Shown: positions 1-8,938, numbered from the stretch's first letter. The stretch is 64,000 bases of DNA from an uncultured Flavobacteriales bacterium (GCA_937973555.1 CALJKL010000002.1:13269-77268), one strand, 5' to 3'. The notes: generated by a model from the letters alone, not told the origin. Numbers and translations: made by a program.

Positions 1-339
1 GTTTTGAGCAGGTGTCCCAATAAAATTACCTACAGTTCTTGTTGGAAATGGAAATAATACAACGAACAAGAGTACCACGCCATTCAATAAAATAATCCAA
101 TGATTGGCTTTCCAGATTTTATCCAAAATTTTATGATGCCCCATCCAAATGAGTAAAACAGTGGCAAATGAATTGAAATAAGCAAAATATTCCGGCCATT
201 TTTCTACAATTTTCTCCCAAAGGTTAAGGTTTGTGGGGTTTTGGTATTCTGCAATTCCTATTTCTATTGCAAGCAAAGTAATGGCTACACCAAAAATACC
301 ATCGCTAAAAGCCTCTAAACGGGTAGTTTTCTTTTCCAT
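1..339 (-). CDS. TMEM175-like (DUF1211) membrane protein, C-terminus cut by window edge
   Basis: The minus-strand frame opens at the ATG at 339 and runs off the left edge, giving the first 113 residues. It begins MEKKTTRLEAFSDGIFGVAI, which carries the R-x3-FSDG signature of the TMEM175/DUF1211 family (potassium-channel-like proteins with a conserved FSD motif in the first helix). At least three hydrophobic segments are visible. A second family member lies at 1101-1673, separated by one gene, so these look like paralogs. The start lies 3 nt outside the stop of the neighbouring oxidoreductase (343-978), which suggests cotranscription. Function as a K+ channel is inferred from the family only. 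Confidence 0.8.
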   Translation of the reverse strand, partial: MEKKTTRLEAFSDGIFGVAITLLAIEIGIAEYQNPTNLNLWEKIVEKWPEYFAYFNSFATVLLIWMGHHKILDKIWKANHWIILLNGVVLLFVVLFPFPTRTVGNFIGTPAQN

Positions 340-342
340 AAA

Positions 343-978
343 TTATTGGTTAGACAATGCAGGATATTGTTTCAAATAGGTAGGGCTTTCAGCCTGTTTC
401 ACCATAAAATCTGCCACGTCTGCTCGGTTGATACTTCCTATTTTAATGCCTTTGTATAAATTGGTTTCTACCCTGTACTTCTCTGTTAATGGTTGGTCTT
501 TTAACAATCCAGGTCTTACGATTTCCCAATTTAAATTAGACTTGGCGATCATTTCTTCCATCTTGGTTTTGTCTGCATAGACGTCTTTTAACATCAGTTT
601 GAAAAACATTTTCATGAAAAAATTGGGTTGGTAATTGCCACTTTTTCCTGCGCCAAAACCGGTGAGAATAATAAAAGGAATGTCTTTTGAGAGTTTCAAA
701 GAAACTTCCGTTAAGACTTTTGCAAAATCAGAATAAAGCGAGGTGGCTTTCATGCTTTTTCCCGTTCCTAATGCTACAATGACGGCATCTGCATTTTCCA
801 AAGACCTTTTTAAATCTTCTCTATTGAGGGCATTTCCTATTATTGAATTAAGATTTTTATTTTTGGGAAGTTGAATGGCAGAACGGGAAAGGGTGGTTAC
901 AAAATGGTTTCTTTCTAAAGCTCTTTTTACTATTTCTAGGCCTACTCCTGCACTAGCCCCAATGATGGTAATATTCAT
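343..978 (-). CDS. NmrA/SDR-like NAD(P)-binding oxidoreductase
   Basis: A 211-residue protein with an N-terminal Rossmann dinucleotide-binding loop (ITIIGASAGVGLEIVKRAL, residues 3-21), a following basic SRS stretch typical of NADP preference, and the ADAVIVALG strand near residue 65. This is the atypical short-chain dehydrogenase/NmrA-like NAD(P)H-binding family, often annotated as NAD(P)H-binding or SDR family oxidoreductase. No classical YxxxK catalytic pair is obvious, so it may bind the cofactor without being a standard dehydrogenase. It sits between two TMEM175-like genes on the same strand with only 3 nt to the downstream one. The substrate is unknown. Confidence 0.8.
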   Translation of the reverse strand: MNITIIGASAGVGLEIVKRALERNHFVTTLSRSAIQLPKNKNLNSIIGNALNREDLKRSLENADAVIVALGTGKSMKATSLYSDFAKVLTEVSLKLSKDIPFIILTGFGAGKSGNYQPNFFMKMFFKLMLKDVYADKTKMEEMIAKSNLNWEIVRPGLLKDQPLTEKYRVETNLYKGIKIGSINRADVADFMVKQAESPTYLKQYPALSNQ

Positions 979-1100
979 TTTTGTGTTTTTGCTCTGTTTG
1001 ATATCAAGAAACGGACCAAAGGAATTTCTTATAAATATGCAGAAAATGTATTCTTTAATGCTAAAAGAGACGGAAATATAAGTTAGCCCCGCATAAAATA

Positions 1101-1673
1101 TTATTCAATTAACTTTTTTATTTTTCTATCCGGAATCAGCCAGATCATGGCAATCAAAAAGTAAATAAAGGCCGAAAGTTTTGGAAGCCAAAAGGCTATT
1201 AATATTGCAATTAAATAACCAACCCATGATATGGTTCCTTTATAATTTCTTTCTATTGCTTTTGCTAAAATAGACTCTTTACCATGAATTTCAATTAAGA
1301 TATGGGCTAAATAGAGATAGGTGACTCCCGAAAAAAAGAAAATAATCCCCTGCAAGATAACAGGTTTTGATTCGAAGTTCTGTTCTCCCATCCACCCTGT
1401 AGCAAAAGGCACTAAGGAAAGGAAAAAGAGCAGAATGCCATTGGCAAGTAATACCTTTCCATTTACTCTTTCTACGGTTTGAAATATATGGTGGTGGTTG
1501 TTCCAGTAAATCAGTATCATCATGAAACTGAGGAGGTAACTGATGAATTTTGGCAGAAGTGCCATCAAATCTTTCCACTCGCTGCCTTCAGGCACTTTTA
1601 GTTCCAGTACCATAATAGTCAGTATTATGGCCATAACGCCATCGCTAAATGCTTCTATTCTTCCTTTTTTCAT
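1101..1673 (-). CDS. TMEM175-like (DUF1211) integral membrane protein
   Basis: A 190-residue polytopic protein starting MKKGRIEAFSDGVMAIILTI. The R-x3-FSDG-x3-I motif in the first predicted helix is the hallmark of the TMEM175/DUF1211 family, whose studied members conduct K+. About five to six hydrophobic helices follow, with a histidine run (YWNNHHHIF) after the second or third helix that is common in bacterial members. The length matches a complete single-domain bacterial protein. It is the paralog of the truncated gene at the left edge. Ion selectivity is not demonstrable from sequence. Confidence 0.85.
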   Translation of the reverse strand: MKKGRIEAFSDGVMAIILTIMVLELKVPEGSEWKDLMALLPKFISYLLSFMMILIYWNNHHHIFQTVERVNGKVLLANGILLFFLSLVPFATGWMGEQNFESKPVILQGIIFFFSGVTYLYLAHILIEIHGKESILAKAIERNYKGTISWVGYLIAILIAFWLPKLSAFIYFLIAMIWLIPDRKIKKLIE

Positions 1674-1715
1674 CTTTGGGTTTTTCCCAAAAATATTGAA
1701 AAATACCTTACATTT

Positions 1716-4127
1716 TTAAAGTTTTATATTTAATGTTTTCACTTTAGAAGAATTCCAGTCGAAATTGATTTTCAAAATTTTTCTTTCGGTATCAAAAACA
1801 AAAGGCACTTTTTTACTTTCTGTTTTTACCAATTTTGGTGTAACTGAAGTATTATGAATGATAAATTCCAAATTTTTATGGGCCGCTGAAAAATGTTTTC
1901 CCAAATCATTTTTCAGTTCAAGAGTGATGCTTTTGCCATTTTGCTTAACATTGAATTTCATCAATTCAAATACCCCTTTTTCATAAGCATCTTTGGTTAA
2001 ACCATCATCATTATAGACTTCAGTTTTGGAATCCTTTATATTTTCATCAAAATAATAATGCAAAATAAGAGTGTTTCCATTATATTCTTTTGTAGACTGC
2101 ATAGGTTTTGCCATCGGGATAATGGCTCCTCCTCTCACAAAAGTGGGAATTTTGTCTTCCTCTATCACAATTGTTTTGGTGCTTCCGCCTAAAATTTTCT
2201 CATCGGTATAGAAATTATACCAATTAGAATTTTTAGGAAAATAGACATCTTGCGTTGTCTGTTTAGGTTTCAAAATCGGAGAAATTAAAAAATCTTTGCC
2301 CCAAAAATAAGCGGTGTTATAAGTGTACAATTCTTTGTTTTCGGGTTCTTCGAAAAACAGAGGTCTCATCAAGGATGTACCGTTTCTATGATTTTCGAAA
2401 ACCAAATTGTAATTGTAAGGAAGCAATGCATAGCGTAATTCTATGGCTTTTTTGGCTATATTTTTCGCTTTTTCGCTTCGGTAAACCGGTTCGCTGGGTA
2501 CGTTTTCATCTGCGTGTGGTCGGTAAATCGGGTTGAAAACGCCATATTGTAACCAACGGGCATACAGTTCGTCGTCTTCATTTTTTCCTGCAAAACCTCC
2601 CAAATCACTGTGCATAAAGGCAATGCCCTGCAGACCCATCTGTAAAACAATATCCGGCTGACTTTGCAATCCTCCCCAGCTTCTGCTCACATCACCGCTC
2701 CATGGCACCAATCCATTTCTCTGAGCACCGCTATAACCGGCTCTCATCAAAATAAAAGGACGTGCGTTAGGTGATTTTTCCGCAAAACTTTCTTTCACGA
2801 GTTTGGCCCAATCCATGCCGTAAATATTGTGCACTTGGTCGCCGTTTTTACCGTTTCCATGAAGAATTTTTGAGGGATGAACTTCTGGCTCTCCCAAGTC
2901 TCCCCATATGCCGGTTACTCCTTGGCTTAACAAGTCTTTATAAATGTTTTTAAACCACGAATTTCCTTTTTTACTATAAATATCAATTAAACCGGTGTGC
3001 CCGAAATAGAAATCATACAAGAAGGGTTTTCCTTCGTCATTTTTGGCTAAAACATCTTGGTCTAATGCTTCCTGTAATCTAGTAGAAGTATTAATCACAA
3101 AGGGTTCTGTAATGAGAACCATTTCCACTTTTTCTTTGCGGAGTTCGTCAATCATTTGTTGAGGTTTCGGAAAATTGTCTTTGTCCCAAGCAAAATTCCC
3201 TAGCGTTCCTTGGATGTTTTTCCCGAACCAATATAAGTCTAGGATAATAGCATCCACAGGAATTTTCTCTGCTCTAAATTTTTGGATGGTTTCCAAAGTT
3301 TGTTGCTGGGAATGATAGCCAAATCTGCTCGAAAAATTACCCAAACTCCAACGAGGCAGCATGGGTTGCTTTCCTGTGAGGTCTGTATAATTTTTTACGA
3401 CGTCTTCCCAAGAGTTACCGGAAATCACCTGATATACTTTTCTTCCCGAAACGGTTTCATAGGTGAGAGAATTGTCTTTTTTGCTATCCAAATCAAGATA
3501 ACCAATTGGGGCATTGTCAAAATGAATCAGATATTTCTTGCTCGAAACTACAATGGGTAATGTGAAATTAAGTAGTTCTGCCTTGGTTTCATAGCCGTAA
3601 TGAGCACGGTTGTAGAGCATCAATCTGTTTCCTCTACGATTCATCCCAAGAGCTCTTGCGCCGCCTCCGTATAAAACTTCGTCTGATGAAAGATTAAAGT
3701 TAAGGGTTTCAAAATTTTGCGGATGACCATTGATTTCCCCGTTTTCATAAGTTCCGTAACCGTTTTTTTCTGAAATTAACAATTCGTTATTCTTGTAATA
3801 AGAAATTTGAAAGGGTTTTTTTTGAATTTTAACAGTGATTCCTGAAGTTTCAAGAGTAATGAAATTCCCCTTGTCAGAAATGTGCTGTTTTACATTTTCA
3901 GGAGAAAGGATAACGGCATGCGAAGCCTTATCCAAGGTCTCTCCCAATGGAATGAAAGCCGTTTCCACCATGTCAGAATTGTAGAATTTCAACTGATAAA
4001 TCCCATCATTGACGGTAACTGTGGTAAGGTTGTTTTTGGAATCAATTTTCTCGAAAATTCTTTGACTATTCTGTGCAAAAAGGCTTACTGTAAAGAATAA
4101 CAGCAAAATTCTGAAGACGTTTTTCAT
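1716..4127 (-). CDS. Secreted GH31 alpha-glucosidase / alpha-glucosyltransferase
   Basis: An 803-residue protein with a signal peptide (MKNVFRILLLFFTVSLFAQ). It has a GH31 N-terminal beta domain, a (beta/alpha)8 barrel and a C-terminal DUF5110-like beta region. The nucleophile is Asp410 in the WGDLGEPE motif and the acid/base is Asp479 in WSGDVSRSWGG. The WGDLGEPE form (rather than WNDMNEP) and the nucleophile/acid spacing resemble the bacterial GH31 group that includes the Cellvibrio oligosaccharide 4-alpha-glucosyltransferase, so transglucosylation is possible. It probably acts in the periplasm or at the cell surface on short alpha-glucans. It stands alone, divergent from queD, about 2.5 kb from the secreted amylase at 6678. 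Confidence 0.9.
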   Translation of the reverse strand: MKNVFRILLLFFTVSLFAQNSQRIFEKIDSKNNLTTVTVNDGIYQLKFYNSDMVETAFIPLGETLDKASHAVILSPENVKQHISDKGNFITLETSGITVKIQKKPFQISYYKNNELLISEKNGYGTYENGEINGHPQNFETLNFNLSSDEVLYGGGARALGMNRRGNRLMLYNRAHYGYETKAELLNFTLPIVVSSKKYLIHFDNAPIGYLDLDSKKDNSLTYETVSGRKVYQVISGNSWEDVVKNYTDLTGKQPMLPRWSLGNFSSRFGYHSQQQTLETIQKFRAEKIPVDAIILDLYWFGKNIQGTLGNFAWDKDNFPKPQQMIDELRKEKVEMVLITEPFVINTSTRLQEALDQDVLAKNDEGKPFLYDFYFGHTGLIDIYSKKGNSWFKNIYKDLLSQGVTGIWGDLGEPEVHPSKILHGNGKNGDQVHNIYGMDWAKLVKESFAEKSPNARPFILMRAGYSGAQRNGLVPWSGDVSRSWGGLQSQPDIVLQMGLQGIAFMHSDLGGFAGKNEDDELYARWLQYGVFNPIYRPHADENVPSEPVYRSEKAKNIAKKAIELRYALLPYNYNLVFENHRNGTSLMRPLFFEEPENKELYTYNTAYFWGKDFLISPILKPKQTTQDVYFPKNSNWYNFYTDEKILGGSTKTIVIEEDKIPTFVRGGAIIPMAKPMQSTKEYNGNTLILHYYFDENIKDSKTEVYNDDGLTKDAYEKGVFELMKFNVKQNGKSITLELKNDLGKHFSAAHKNLEFIIHNTSVTPKLVKTESKKVPFVFDTERKILKINFDWNSSKVKTLNIKL

Positions 4128-4212
4128 TTCCTGAACTTTATTTTTTTTGGAACGTAAAGATAATGAAAACTGAAATGTGTTTCAGGTTACAGACGGGTAT
4201 TTTTTTTGTTCT

Positions 4213-4220
4213 TATATTTG
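4213..4220 (+). promoter_or_regulatory. -7 promoter box (TAnnTTTG) for queD
   Basis: TATATTTG matches the flavobacterial -7 consensus TAnnTTTG exactly. It ends only 4 nt before the queD ATG at 4225, which would place transcription initiation at or near the start codon. A TTA (not the consensus TTG) lies 23 nt upstream as the best -33 candidate. Confidence 0.5.
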
Positions 4221-4224
4221 CATC

Positions 4225-4668
4225 ATGATACGCATTACCAAAATTTTCACTTTCGAGACGGCGCATGTATTGTATAATTACGATGGCAAATGCAAAAACA
4301 TGCACGGCCATTCTTATAAACTTTTTGTGACTGTAAAAGGAACTCCTATTAACGACATCAATAACGTGAAAAACGGAATGGTGGTAGACTTTGGCGACAT
4401 TAAGAAAATCGTGAAACAGGAGATAATTGACGTTTGGGATCACGCGGTTTTGTTGAATGCATTAACGCCTCATAAAGAATTGGGTGAAGATTTGACACAG
4501 AAAGGACATAAGGTAATTGAATGTAACTATCAGCCTACTTGCGAAAATATGCTGTATGACATTGCCGAAAAGATAAAAAAACATTTGCCTACTCATGTTC
4601 AGTTGGCGTATCTGAAACTTCACGAAACCGAAAATTCTTACGGAGAATGGTTTGCAGAAGAGAACTAA
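4225..4668 (+). CDS. queD: 6-carboxytetrahydropterin synthase QueD
   Basis: A 147-residue protein of the PTPS/QueD family, which converts dihydroneopterin triphosphate to 6-carboxy-5,6,7,8-tetrahydropterin in queuosine (7-deazapurine) biosynthesis. Zinc-ligand histidines are His14, His27 and His29 (AHV...MHGHSYKL) and the catalytic cysteine is Cys23. VVDFGDIKK, WDHAVLLN and the C-terminal LHET motif complete the family pattern. The frame is open upstream to 4177, but the ATG at 4225 fits the family N-terminus and directly follows a TAnnTTTG box. It is 12 nt from the LpxH-like gene and probably cotranscribed with it. Confidence 0.93.
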   Translation: MIRITKIFTFETAHVLYNYDGKCKNMHGHSYKLFVTVKGTPINDINNVKNGMVVDFGDIKKIVKQEIIDVWDHAVLLNALTPHKELGEDLTQKGHKVIECNYQPTCENMLYDIAEKIKKHLPTHVQLAYLKLHETENSYGEWFAEEN

Positions 4669-4680
4669 TGATCTTCAAAA

Positions 4681-5445
4681 ATGAAAATAGCATTACAGCC
4701 CAATAAAAAGATATATTTCGCTTCTGACCAGCATTTCGGGGCGCCAACTCCAGAAAAGAGCAAGCCCAGAGAAGCCAGATTTTTGGCATGGCTTGAAGAA
4801 ATCAAACAAGACGCACAGGTTTTGTTTTTGATGGGTGATTTATTTGATTTTTGGCATGAATGGAAACATGTAGTCCCAAAAGGATATGTAAGGATTCTGG
4901 GGAAACTGGCGGAGCTTAAAGACAGCGGCATCGATATTTATTTCTTTGTGGGCAATCACGATTTGTGGATGAAGGATTATTTGGAAAAGGAAATTGGGAT
5001 ACCTGTTTTCTTTGAAAAACAATACTTTGAAATTGCCGGTAAGCAGTTTCTTTTGGCACATGGCGATGGGCTGGGGCCAGGTGACAAAGGCTATAAAAGA
5101 ATGAAGAAACTTTTTACCAATCCATTGGCACAATGGGCATTCAGATGGCTGCATCCGGATATTGCGATGAAGGTTGCCGTTTATTTTTCTACCAAAAACA
5201 AGATGATTTCCGGCGCTGAAGATGTGAAGTTTCTCGGGGAAGATAAAGAGTTTCTCATTTTATACTCGAAAGATAAACTACAATCAGAAAATATAGATTA
5301 TTTCGTATACGGACACCGTCATTTGCCAATGATTATTGATTTGGAAAAAGGAGCCAAACACATCAATCTGGGAGACTGGATTTCTTATTTTACCTTTGGT
5401 GTTTTTGATGGGGAGGAATTTAAGATTGAAGAATACAAAAAATAG
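4681..5445 (+). CDS. lpxH: UDP-2,3-diacylglucosamine diphosphatase-like metallophosphoesterase
   Basis: A 254-residue calcineurin-fold metallophosphoesterase. Visible metal motifs are SDQHFG (Asp16, His18), GDLFDFW, GNHDLWM, AHGDG and YGHRHLP, in the order expected for the LpxH branch. LpxH removes UMP from UDP-2,3-diacylglucosamine to give lipid X in lipid A synthesis at the cytoplasmic face of the inner membrane. It lies 12 nt after queD and its stop is 3 nt before the TTG start of the LuxE-like gene. The LpxH assignment is typical for Flavobacteriia, but a related phosphatase role cannot be excluded from sequence. Confidence 0.85.
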   Translation: MKIALQPNKKIYFASDQHFGAPTPEKSKPREARFLAWLEEIKQDAQVLFLMGDLFDFWHEWKHVVPKGYVRILGKLAELKDSGIDIYFFVGNHDLWMKDYLEKEIGIPVFFEKQYFEIAGKQFLLAHGDGLGPGDKGYKRMKKLFTNPLAQWAFRWLHPDIAMKVAVYFSTKNKMISGAEDVKFLGEDKEFLILYSKDKLQSENIDYFVYGHRHLPMIIDLEKGAKHINLGDWISYFTFGVFDGEEFKIEEYKK

Positions 5446-5448
5446 ATT

Positions 5449-6453
5449 TTGAATGACATTTTTCAAATAAAGACAGAAGCAGATTTCCAGGCAGCTTGTT
5501 TGGAAACCTTTCGTTATCAGTATGAAAATGTAGAAGTTTATCGAAAATTTGTAGACTATCTCAACATCAATCCTTCAACAATAAAAGACATCAAAGATGT
5601 CCCGTTTTTGCCGATAGAGATGTTCAAAAACCATACGGTTTTGGATAAAACAGCGAAAGCGGAACGCTTTTTTCAAAGTTCCGGAACGACTCAAATTCAG
5701 ACACTTTCCAAACATTGGATTGCTGATTTTAGCCTGTATGAAGAAAGCATTTACAGAAGTTTTGAGCAGTTTATAGGAAAACCTGAAGATTTTGTTTTTC
5801 TGGGTCTTTTGCCAAGTTATTTGGAAAGAGAGAATTCATCACTCATCTATATGGTGAATTATCTAATGCAGAAGTCTGCAAAGCCCGAAAACGGCTATTA
5901 TCTCTACAATCATCAAGAACTTTTCGAGGTTTTACAAAAACTTTCAAAAGAAAATAAAAAAGTAATCCTCTTTGGTGTTTCTTTCGCTTTGTTGGATTTT
6001 CTGGATCATCATTATGATTTTACAAGTGTGCAGTTTAGCGATTTAACCATTATAGAAACCGGCGGCATGAAAGGCAGAAAAGAGGAAATGACCAAAGATG
6101 AGTTGTTAAAAATACTGCAAGAAGGCTTCAATACTGAGAAAATTTTCTCTGAATATTCTATGACGGAATTGCTGTCTCAAGCTTATTCTATCGGCGAAAA
6201 CGAATACAAATGCCCAAGCTGGATGCGCATTCTAATCCGCAATACCGAAGATCCTTTTTCTTATATGGAAGAAGGTAGAACAGGCGCTATCAATATTATA
6301 GACTTGGCCAACCGACATAGTTGCAGTTTTATTGCCACCCAAGATTTGGGGAAGATCATAACGGCTGAAAATGTTTTTTTTGAACAAAAATTTCAGGTAT
6401 TGGGAAGGATAGACCACTCTGATATCAGAGGCTGCAGTCTATTAGTTTCTTAA
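5449..6453 (+). CDS. LuxE-family acyl-protein synthetase/acyltransferase
   Basis: A 334-residue protein of the LuxE/acyl-protein synthetase family (adenylate-forming-like). The nucleotide-binding motif FQSSGTTQ is near residues 82-89, IIETGGMKGRKEEM near 205, and EYSMTELLSQAY near 229 corresponds to the adenylation A5-like motif. In bioluminescent bacteria LuxE activates fatty acids. In Bacteroidota this stand-alone homolog has no established substrate. The only plausible start is TTG at 5449, because the next in-frame Met is around residue 53, inside conserved sequence. It follows the LpxH-like gene by 3 nt, so a link to envelope acyl metabolism is suggested by context only. Confidence 0.8.
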   Translation: MNDIFQIKTEADFQAACLETFRYQYENVEVYRKFVDYLNINPSTIKDIKDVPFLPIEMFKNHTVLDKTAKAERFFQSSGTTQIQTLSKHWIADFSLYEESIYRSFEQFIGKPEDFVFLGLLPSYLERENSSLIYMVNYLMQKSAKPENGYYLYNHQELFEVLQKLSKENKKVILFGVSFALLDFLDHHYDFTSVQFSDLTIIETGGMKGRKEEMTKDELLKILQEGFNTEKIFSEYSMTELLSQAYSIGENEYKCPSWMRILIRNTEDPFSYMEEGRTGAINIIDLANRHSCSFIATQDLGKIITAENVFFEQKFQVLGRIDHSDIRGCSLLVS

Positions 6454-6537
6454 TAAAAAAATCCAGCATTTCTGCAGGAATTCTCTCAACAATAAATTTA
6501 AATATAGGCTTGTTTTTTTTGAAGCATTGTCAGTAAT

Positions 6538-6561
6538 CTTGTATTAATGACGAAATACAAG
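6538..6561. promoter_or_regulatory. Inverted repeat upstream of the amylase gene
   Basis: CTTGTATT (6538-6545) and AATACAAG (6554-6561) form a perfect 8-bp inverted repeat with an 8-nt centre, about 65 bp upstream of the candidate -33 box of the amylase. It could be an operator or a weak hairpin after the LuxE-like gene. No T-tract follows it. Confidence 0.3.
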
Positions 6562-6624
6562 CCATAATGTACAGAATAATAATAATTTTTTAAGATAAAT
6601 TTCACCAAAAATCATAATTATTCA

Positions 6625-6656
6625 TTGAAAATTTAATTATGTTTTACATATATTTA
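6625..6656 (+). promoter_or_regulatory. Candidate promoter of the alpha-amylase gene
   Basis: TTG at 6625-6627, a 21-nt spacer and TATATTTA at 6649-6656 match the flavobacterial TTG-N17-23-TAnnTTTG promoter with one mismatch (final A). The amylase ATG follows 21 nt later. Confidence 0.45.
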
Positions 6657-6677
6657 CCGCTGTGAAAAACGTGTAAA

Positions 6678-8861
6678 ATGAAATACAAAATTTTAGTTAT
6701 ACTGGCATTTTTAATCAGTGGTGTCGGTATAAAAGCGCAGGATTATCTAGACGATATCATGCTTCAATCTTTTGGGTGGGATGAATACGCCCAAACCAGA
6801 GTTTCTTCCGAAGGTGGATTATATGAGTTTTATAATGCCAGAGCTGGTAATCTAAAGGCATTGGGAATAGATATGATTTGGCTTCCGCCACCAAGTGCTT
6901 CTACAGGAGGCAATGGCTATTTTCCAACAGAATTGTATAATTTTTCCAGTACATCTTGGGGTACAGAAAATCAGTTAAAAAAAATGTTGACTACCATGAA
7001 TTCCAGAGGGATATATCCCATAGCAGATGTAGTGGTAAATCATAGAAGTGGTACTACCAGTTGGGTAGATTTTACGAATCCAACTTGGGATTGCAGTACT
7101 ATTTGTAGTAATGATGAAGCATCAAATGCTTCATATACAGGTTGCAGGCCTTCTGGAGCATTGGATACCGGTGAAGGATTTTCGGGTTCCAGAGATTTGG
7201 ATCATACCAATCCCATAGTTCAGAATGGGGTAAAAGACTATTTAAGCAAATTAAAAACATTAGGATATAAAGGATGGAGATTTGATTTTGCCAAAGGTTT
7301 TGCGCCAACATATTTTGGGCAATATATTCAGGCCAGTCAGCCTTATTATTCTGTAGGTGAATATTGGGATTCTAATGTAAGCTTTATAAAAGGCTGGATA
7401 GATGGCACATACGCCAGCAATGCAAATATTTCTGGTGCTTTTGATTTTCCTTTGTATTATACTTTATCAAGTATATTGGTAAATAATGGCTCTCAATTAG
7501 CTACAAATAATTTTTCTGCTTTAAATGCTTCTGGCAATATGGCAGGATTGGCAGGTCAGTTTGGGTATGCTGGTAAATCGGTAACTTTTGTAGACAATCA
7601 TGATAGTTTTGTGCTGGGTTCAGCTTTTTCAGGTTCAAATATTATGAGAGCTTATGCATATATTTTAACTCATCCGGGTATCCCATGTATATTTGCCCCA
7701 CATTATTATGGTGGTGTCTATTCCAAAGATGGGGTTTCTAAAACATTCTCTAGTTACTCTACATATATTAATAAATTAATGGCCATTAGAAAAGCTACAG
7801 GGATTAATGCATATAGTTCTGTAACTATAGATAAATCGCAAGCAGCTTTATATGCTGCTTATATTAAAGCTAATGCTACTGATGTAGATCCTGTATTGGC
7901 AATAAGAATTGATCTTAATGGAGATAGCAATTGGGTTCCTTCAGGATCTGGGTGGACAGCAGTTGAATCGCGAAATGATTATACTATTTGGACAAAAACT
8001 GCAATAAATGTAGCTCCCGTAATTAATATTAATACTCCTAGTAACACTTTTGCAACGGGTGCTAATGTTTCCGTAAGTATTACGGCTTCTGATGATAGCG
8101 GTGTAGCGCCTGAAATAAGATATACCACAGATGGGTCTGATCCTACATCATCATCTACAAGATATACTTCTGCATTTAATGTTTCTAGCAATACGGTGGT
8201 GAAGGCAATTGCTATTGATAATCAGGGACTAGGTTCTGGTGTTGTAGAAAGAACATATAACTTTTCTACCCCACTTGTAATCCGTTTCAAACCTCCAACC
8301 AGCACACCCAACTGGCCATCTCCAAAAATTCATTATTGGAATGCTAGTCCTTCCGGGAATTTAGCTGCTTCTGTATGGGATACCCCGATAGATATGACTG
8401 CGGACACCTCTAATCCGGGCTGGTTTAAATATAATTTTTTCAATATTACCCAAGTAAGTTTCCTTTTCAGAAATGGGAGTTCTACCGGAACTTTAGGACT
8501 TACACAGACTGGAGATATTTTAAATGTAAGCCAAGACAGTTGGTATGAATGGGATTCTACAAGTACTACATATGTAAAACAAGTAAATTTAGGAACAGAA
8601 GATGTAAATCAAAATCCAGAAAGTAATTTGGAGGTTTTGCAAAATCCTGTTACCAACGGTTTGGCAAATGTAAAATATAGAAATGCCAAAAATGGAACTC
8701 TATTTATCTATGACATGACGGGCAAACTGCTTTCTTCACAGAAAATGAAATTCTCTTCTGGAGAAGAAACCATCAATGTTTCTAACTTGCAAAGTGGAGT
8801 TTATATGTTGATGTTAAAATCCGATCAAGGAACTGCAACAACAAAATTAATGGTAAAATAA
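6678..8861 (+). CDS. Secreted alpha-amylase GH13 with CBM26-like module and T9SS sorting domain
   Basis: A 727-residue protein with a signal peptide (to about residue 20). The GH13 catalytic barrel (about 21-440) has nucleophile Asp203 (GWRFDFAKG), acid Glu228 (SVGEYWD) and Asp309 (FVDNHDS). It resembles the plant/archaeal-type amylases that open with MLQSFGWDE. Residues about 450-530 look like a chitobiase C-terminal-type beta domain (IRYTTDGSDPT). Residues about 535-630 look like a CBM26 starch-binding module (IHYWNASP, then a GWFKYNF strand). The last 80 residues are a T9SS type A sorting domain ending in KLMVK. It is inferred to be exported by T9SS and to attack starch outside the cell. 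It is single-gene and ends at a strong terminator. Confidence 0.95.
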   Translation: MKYKILVILAFLISGVGIKAQDYLDDIMLQSFGWDEYAQTRVSSEGGLYEFYNARAGNLKALGIDMIWLPPPSASTGGNGYFPTELYNFSSTSWGTENQLKKMLTTMNSRGIYPIADVVVNHRSGTTSWVDFTNPTWDCSTICSNDEASNASYTGCRPSGALDTGEGFSGSRDLDHTNPIVQNGVKDYLSKLKTLGYKGWRFDFAKGFAPTYFGQYIQASQPYYSVGEYWDSNVSFIKGWIDGTYASNANISGAFDFPLYYTLSSILVNNGSQLATNNFSALNASGNMAGLAGQFGYAGKSVTFVDNHDSFVLGSAFSGSNIMRAYAYILTHPGIPCIFAPHYYGGVYSKDGVSKTFSSYSTYINKLMAIRKATGINAYSSVTIDKSQAALYAAYIKANATDVDPVLAIRIDLNGDSNWVPSGSGWTAVESRNDYTIWTKTAINVAPVININTPSNTFATGANVSVSITASDDSGVAPEIRYTTDGSDPTSSSTRYTSAFNVSSNTVVKAIAIDNQGLGSGVVERTYNFSTPLVIRFKPPTSTPNWPSPKIHYWNASPSGNLAASVWDTPIDMTADTSNPGWFKYNFFNITQVSFLFRNGSSTGTLGLTQTGDILNVSQDSWYEWDSTSTTYVKQVNLGTEDVNQNPESNLEVLQNPVTNGLANVKYRNAKNGTLFIYDMTGKLLSSQKMKFSSGEETINVSNLQSGVYMLMLKSDQGTATTKLMVK

Positions 8862-8887
8862 TTGATTACTTAATTACTTAATTGAAT

Positions 8888-8926
8888 AAAGGCTGACTAA
8901 AACTCAAGTCAGCCTTTAAATTTTTT
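8888..8926 (+). terminator. Rho-independent terminator after the amylase
   Basis: AAAGGCTGAC (8888-8897) pairs with GTCAGCCTTT (8908-8917) in a perfect 10-bp stem, followed shortly by a run of T at 8921-8926. Confidence 0.85.
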
Positions 8927-8938
8927 AGTTTAATCATC

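Noticed and set aside
3882..4100. Plus-strand open frame inside the GH31 gene
   Set aside because: Shadow of the GH31 coding region; composition is not protein-like.
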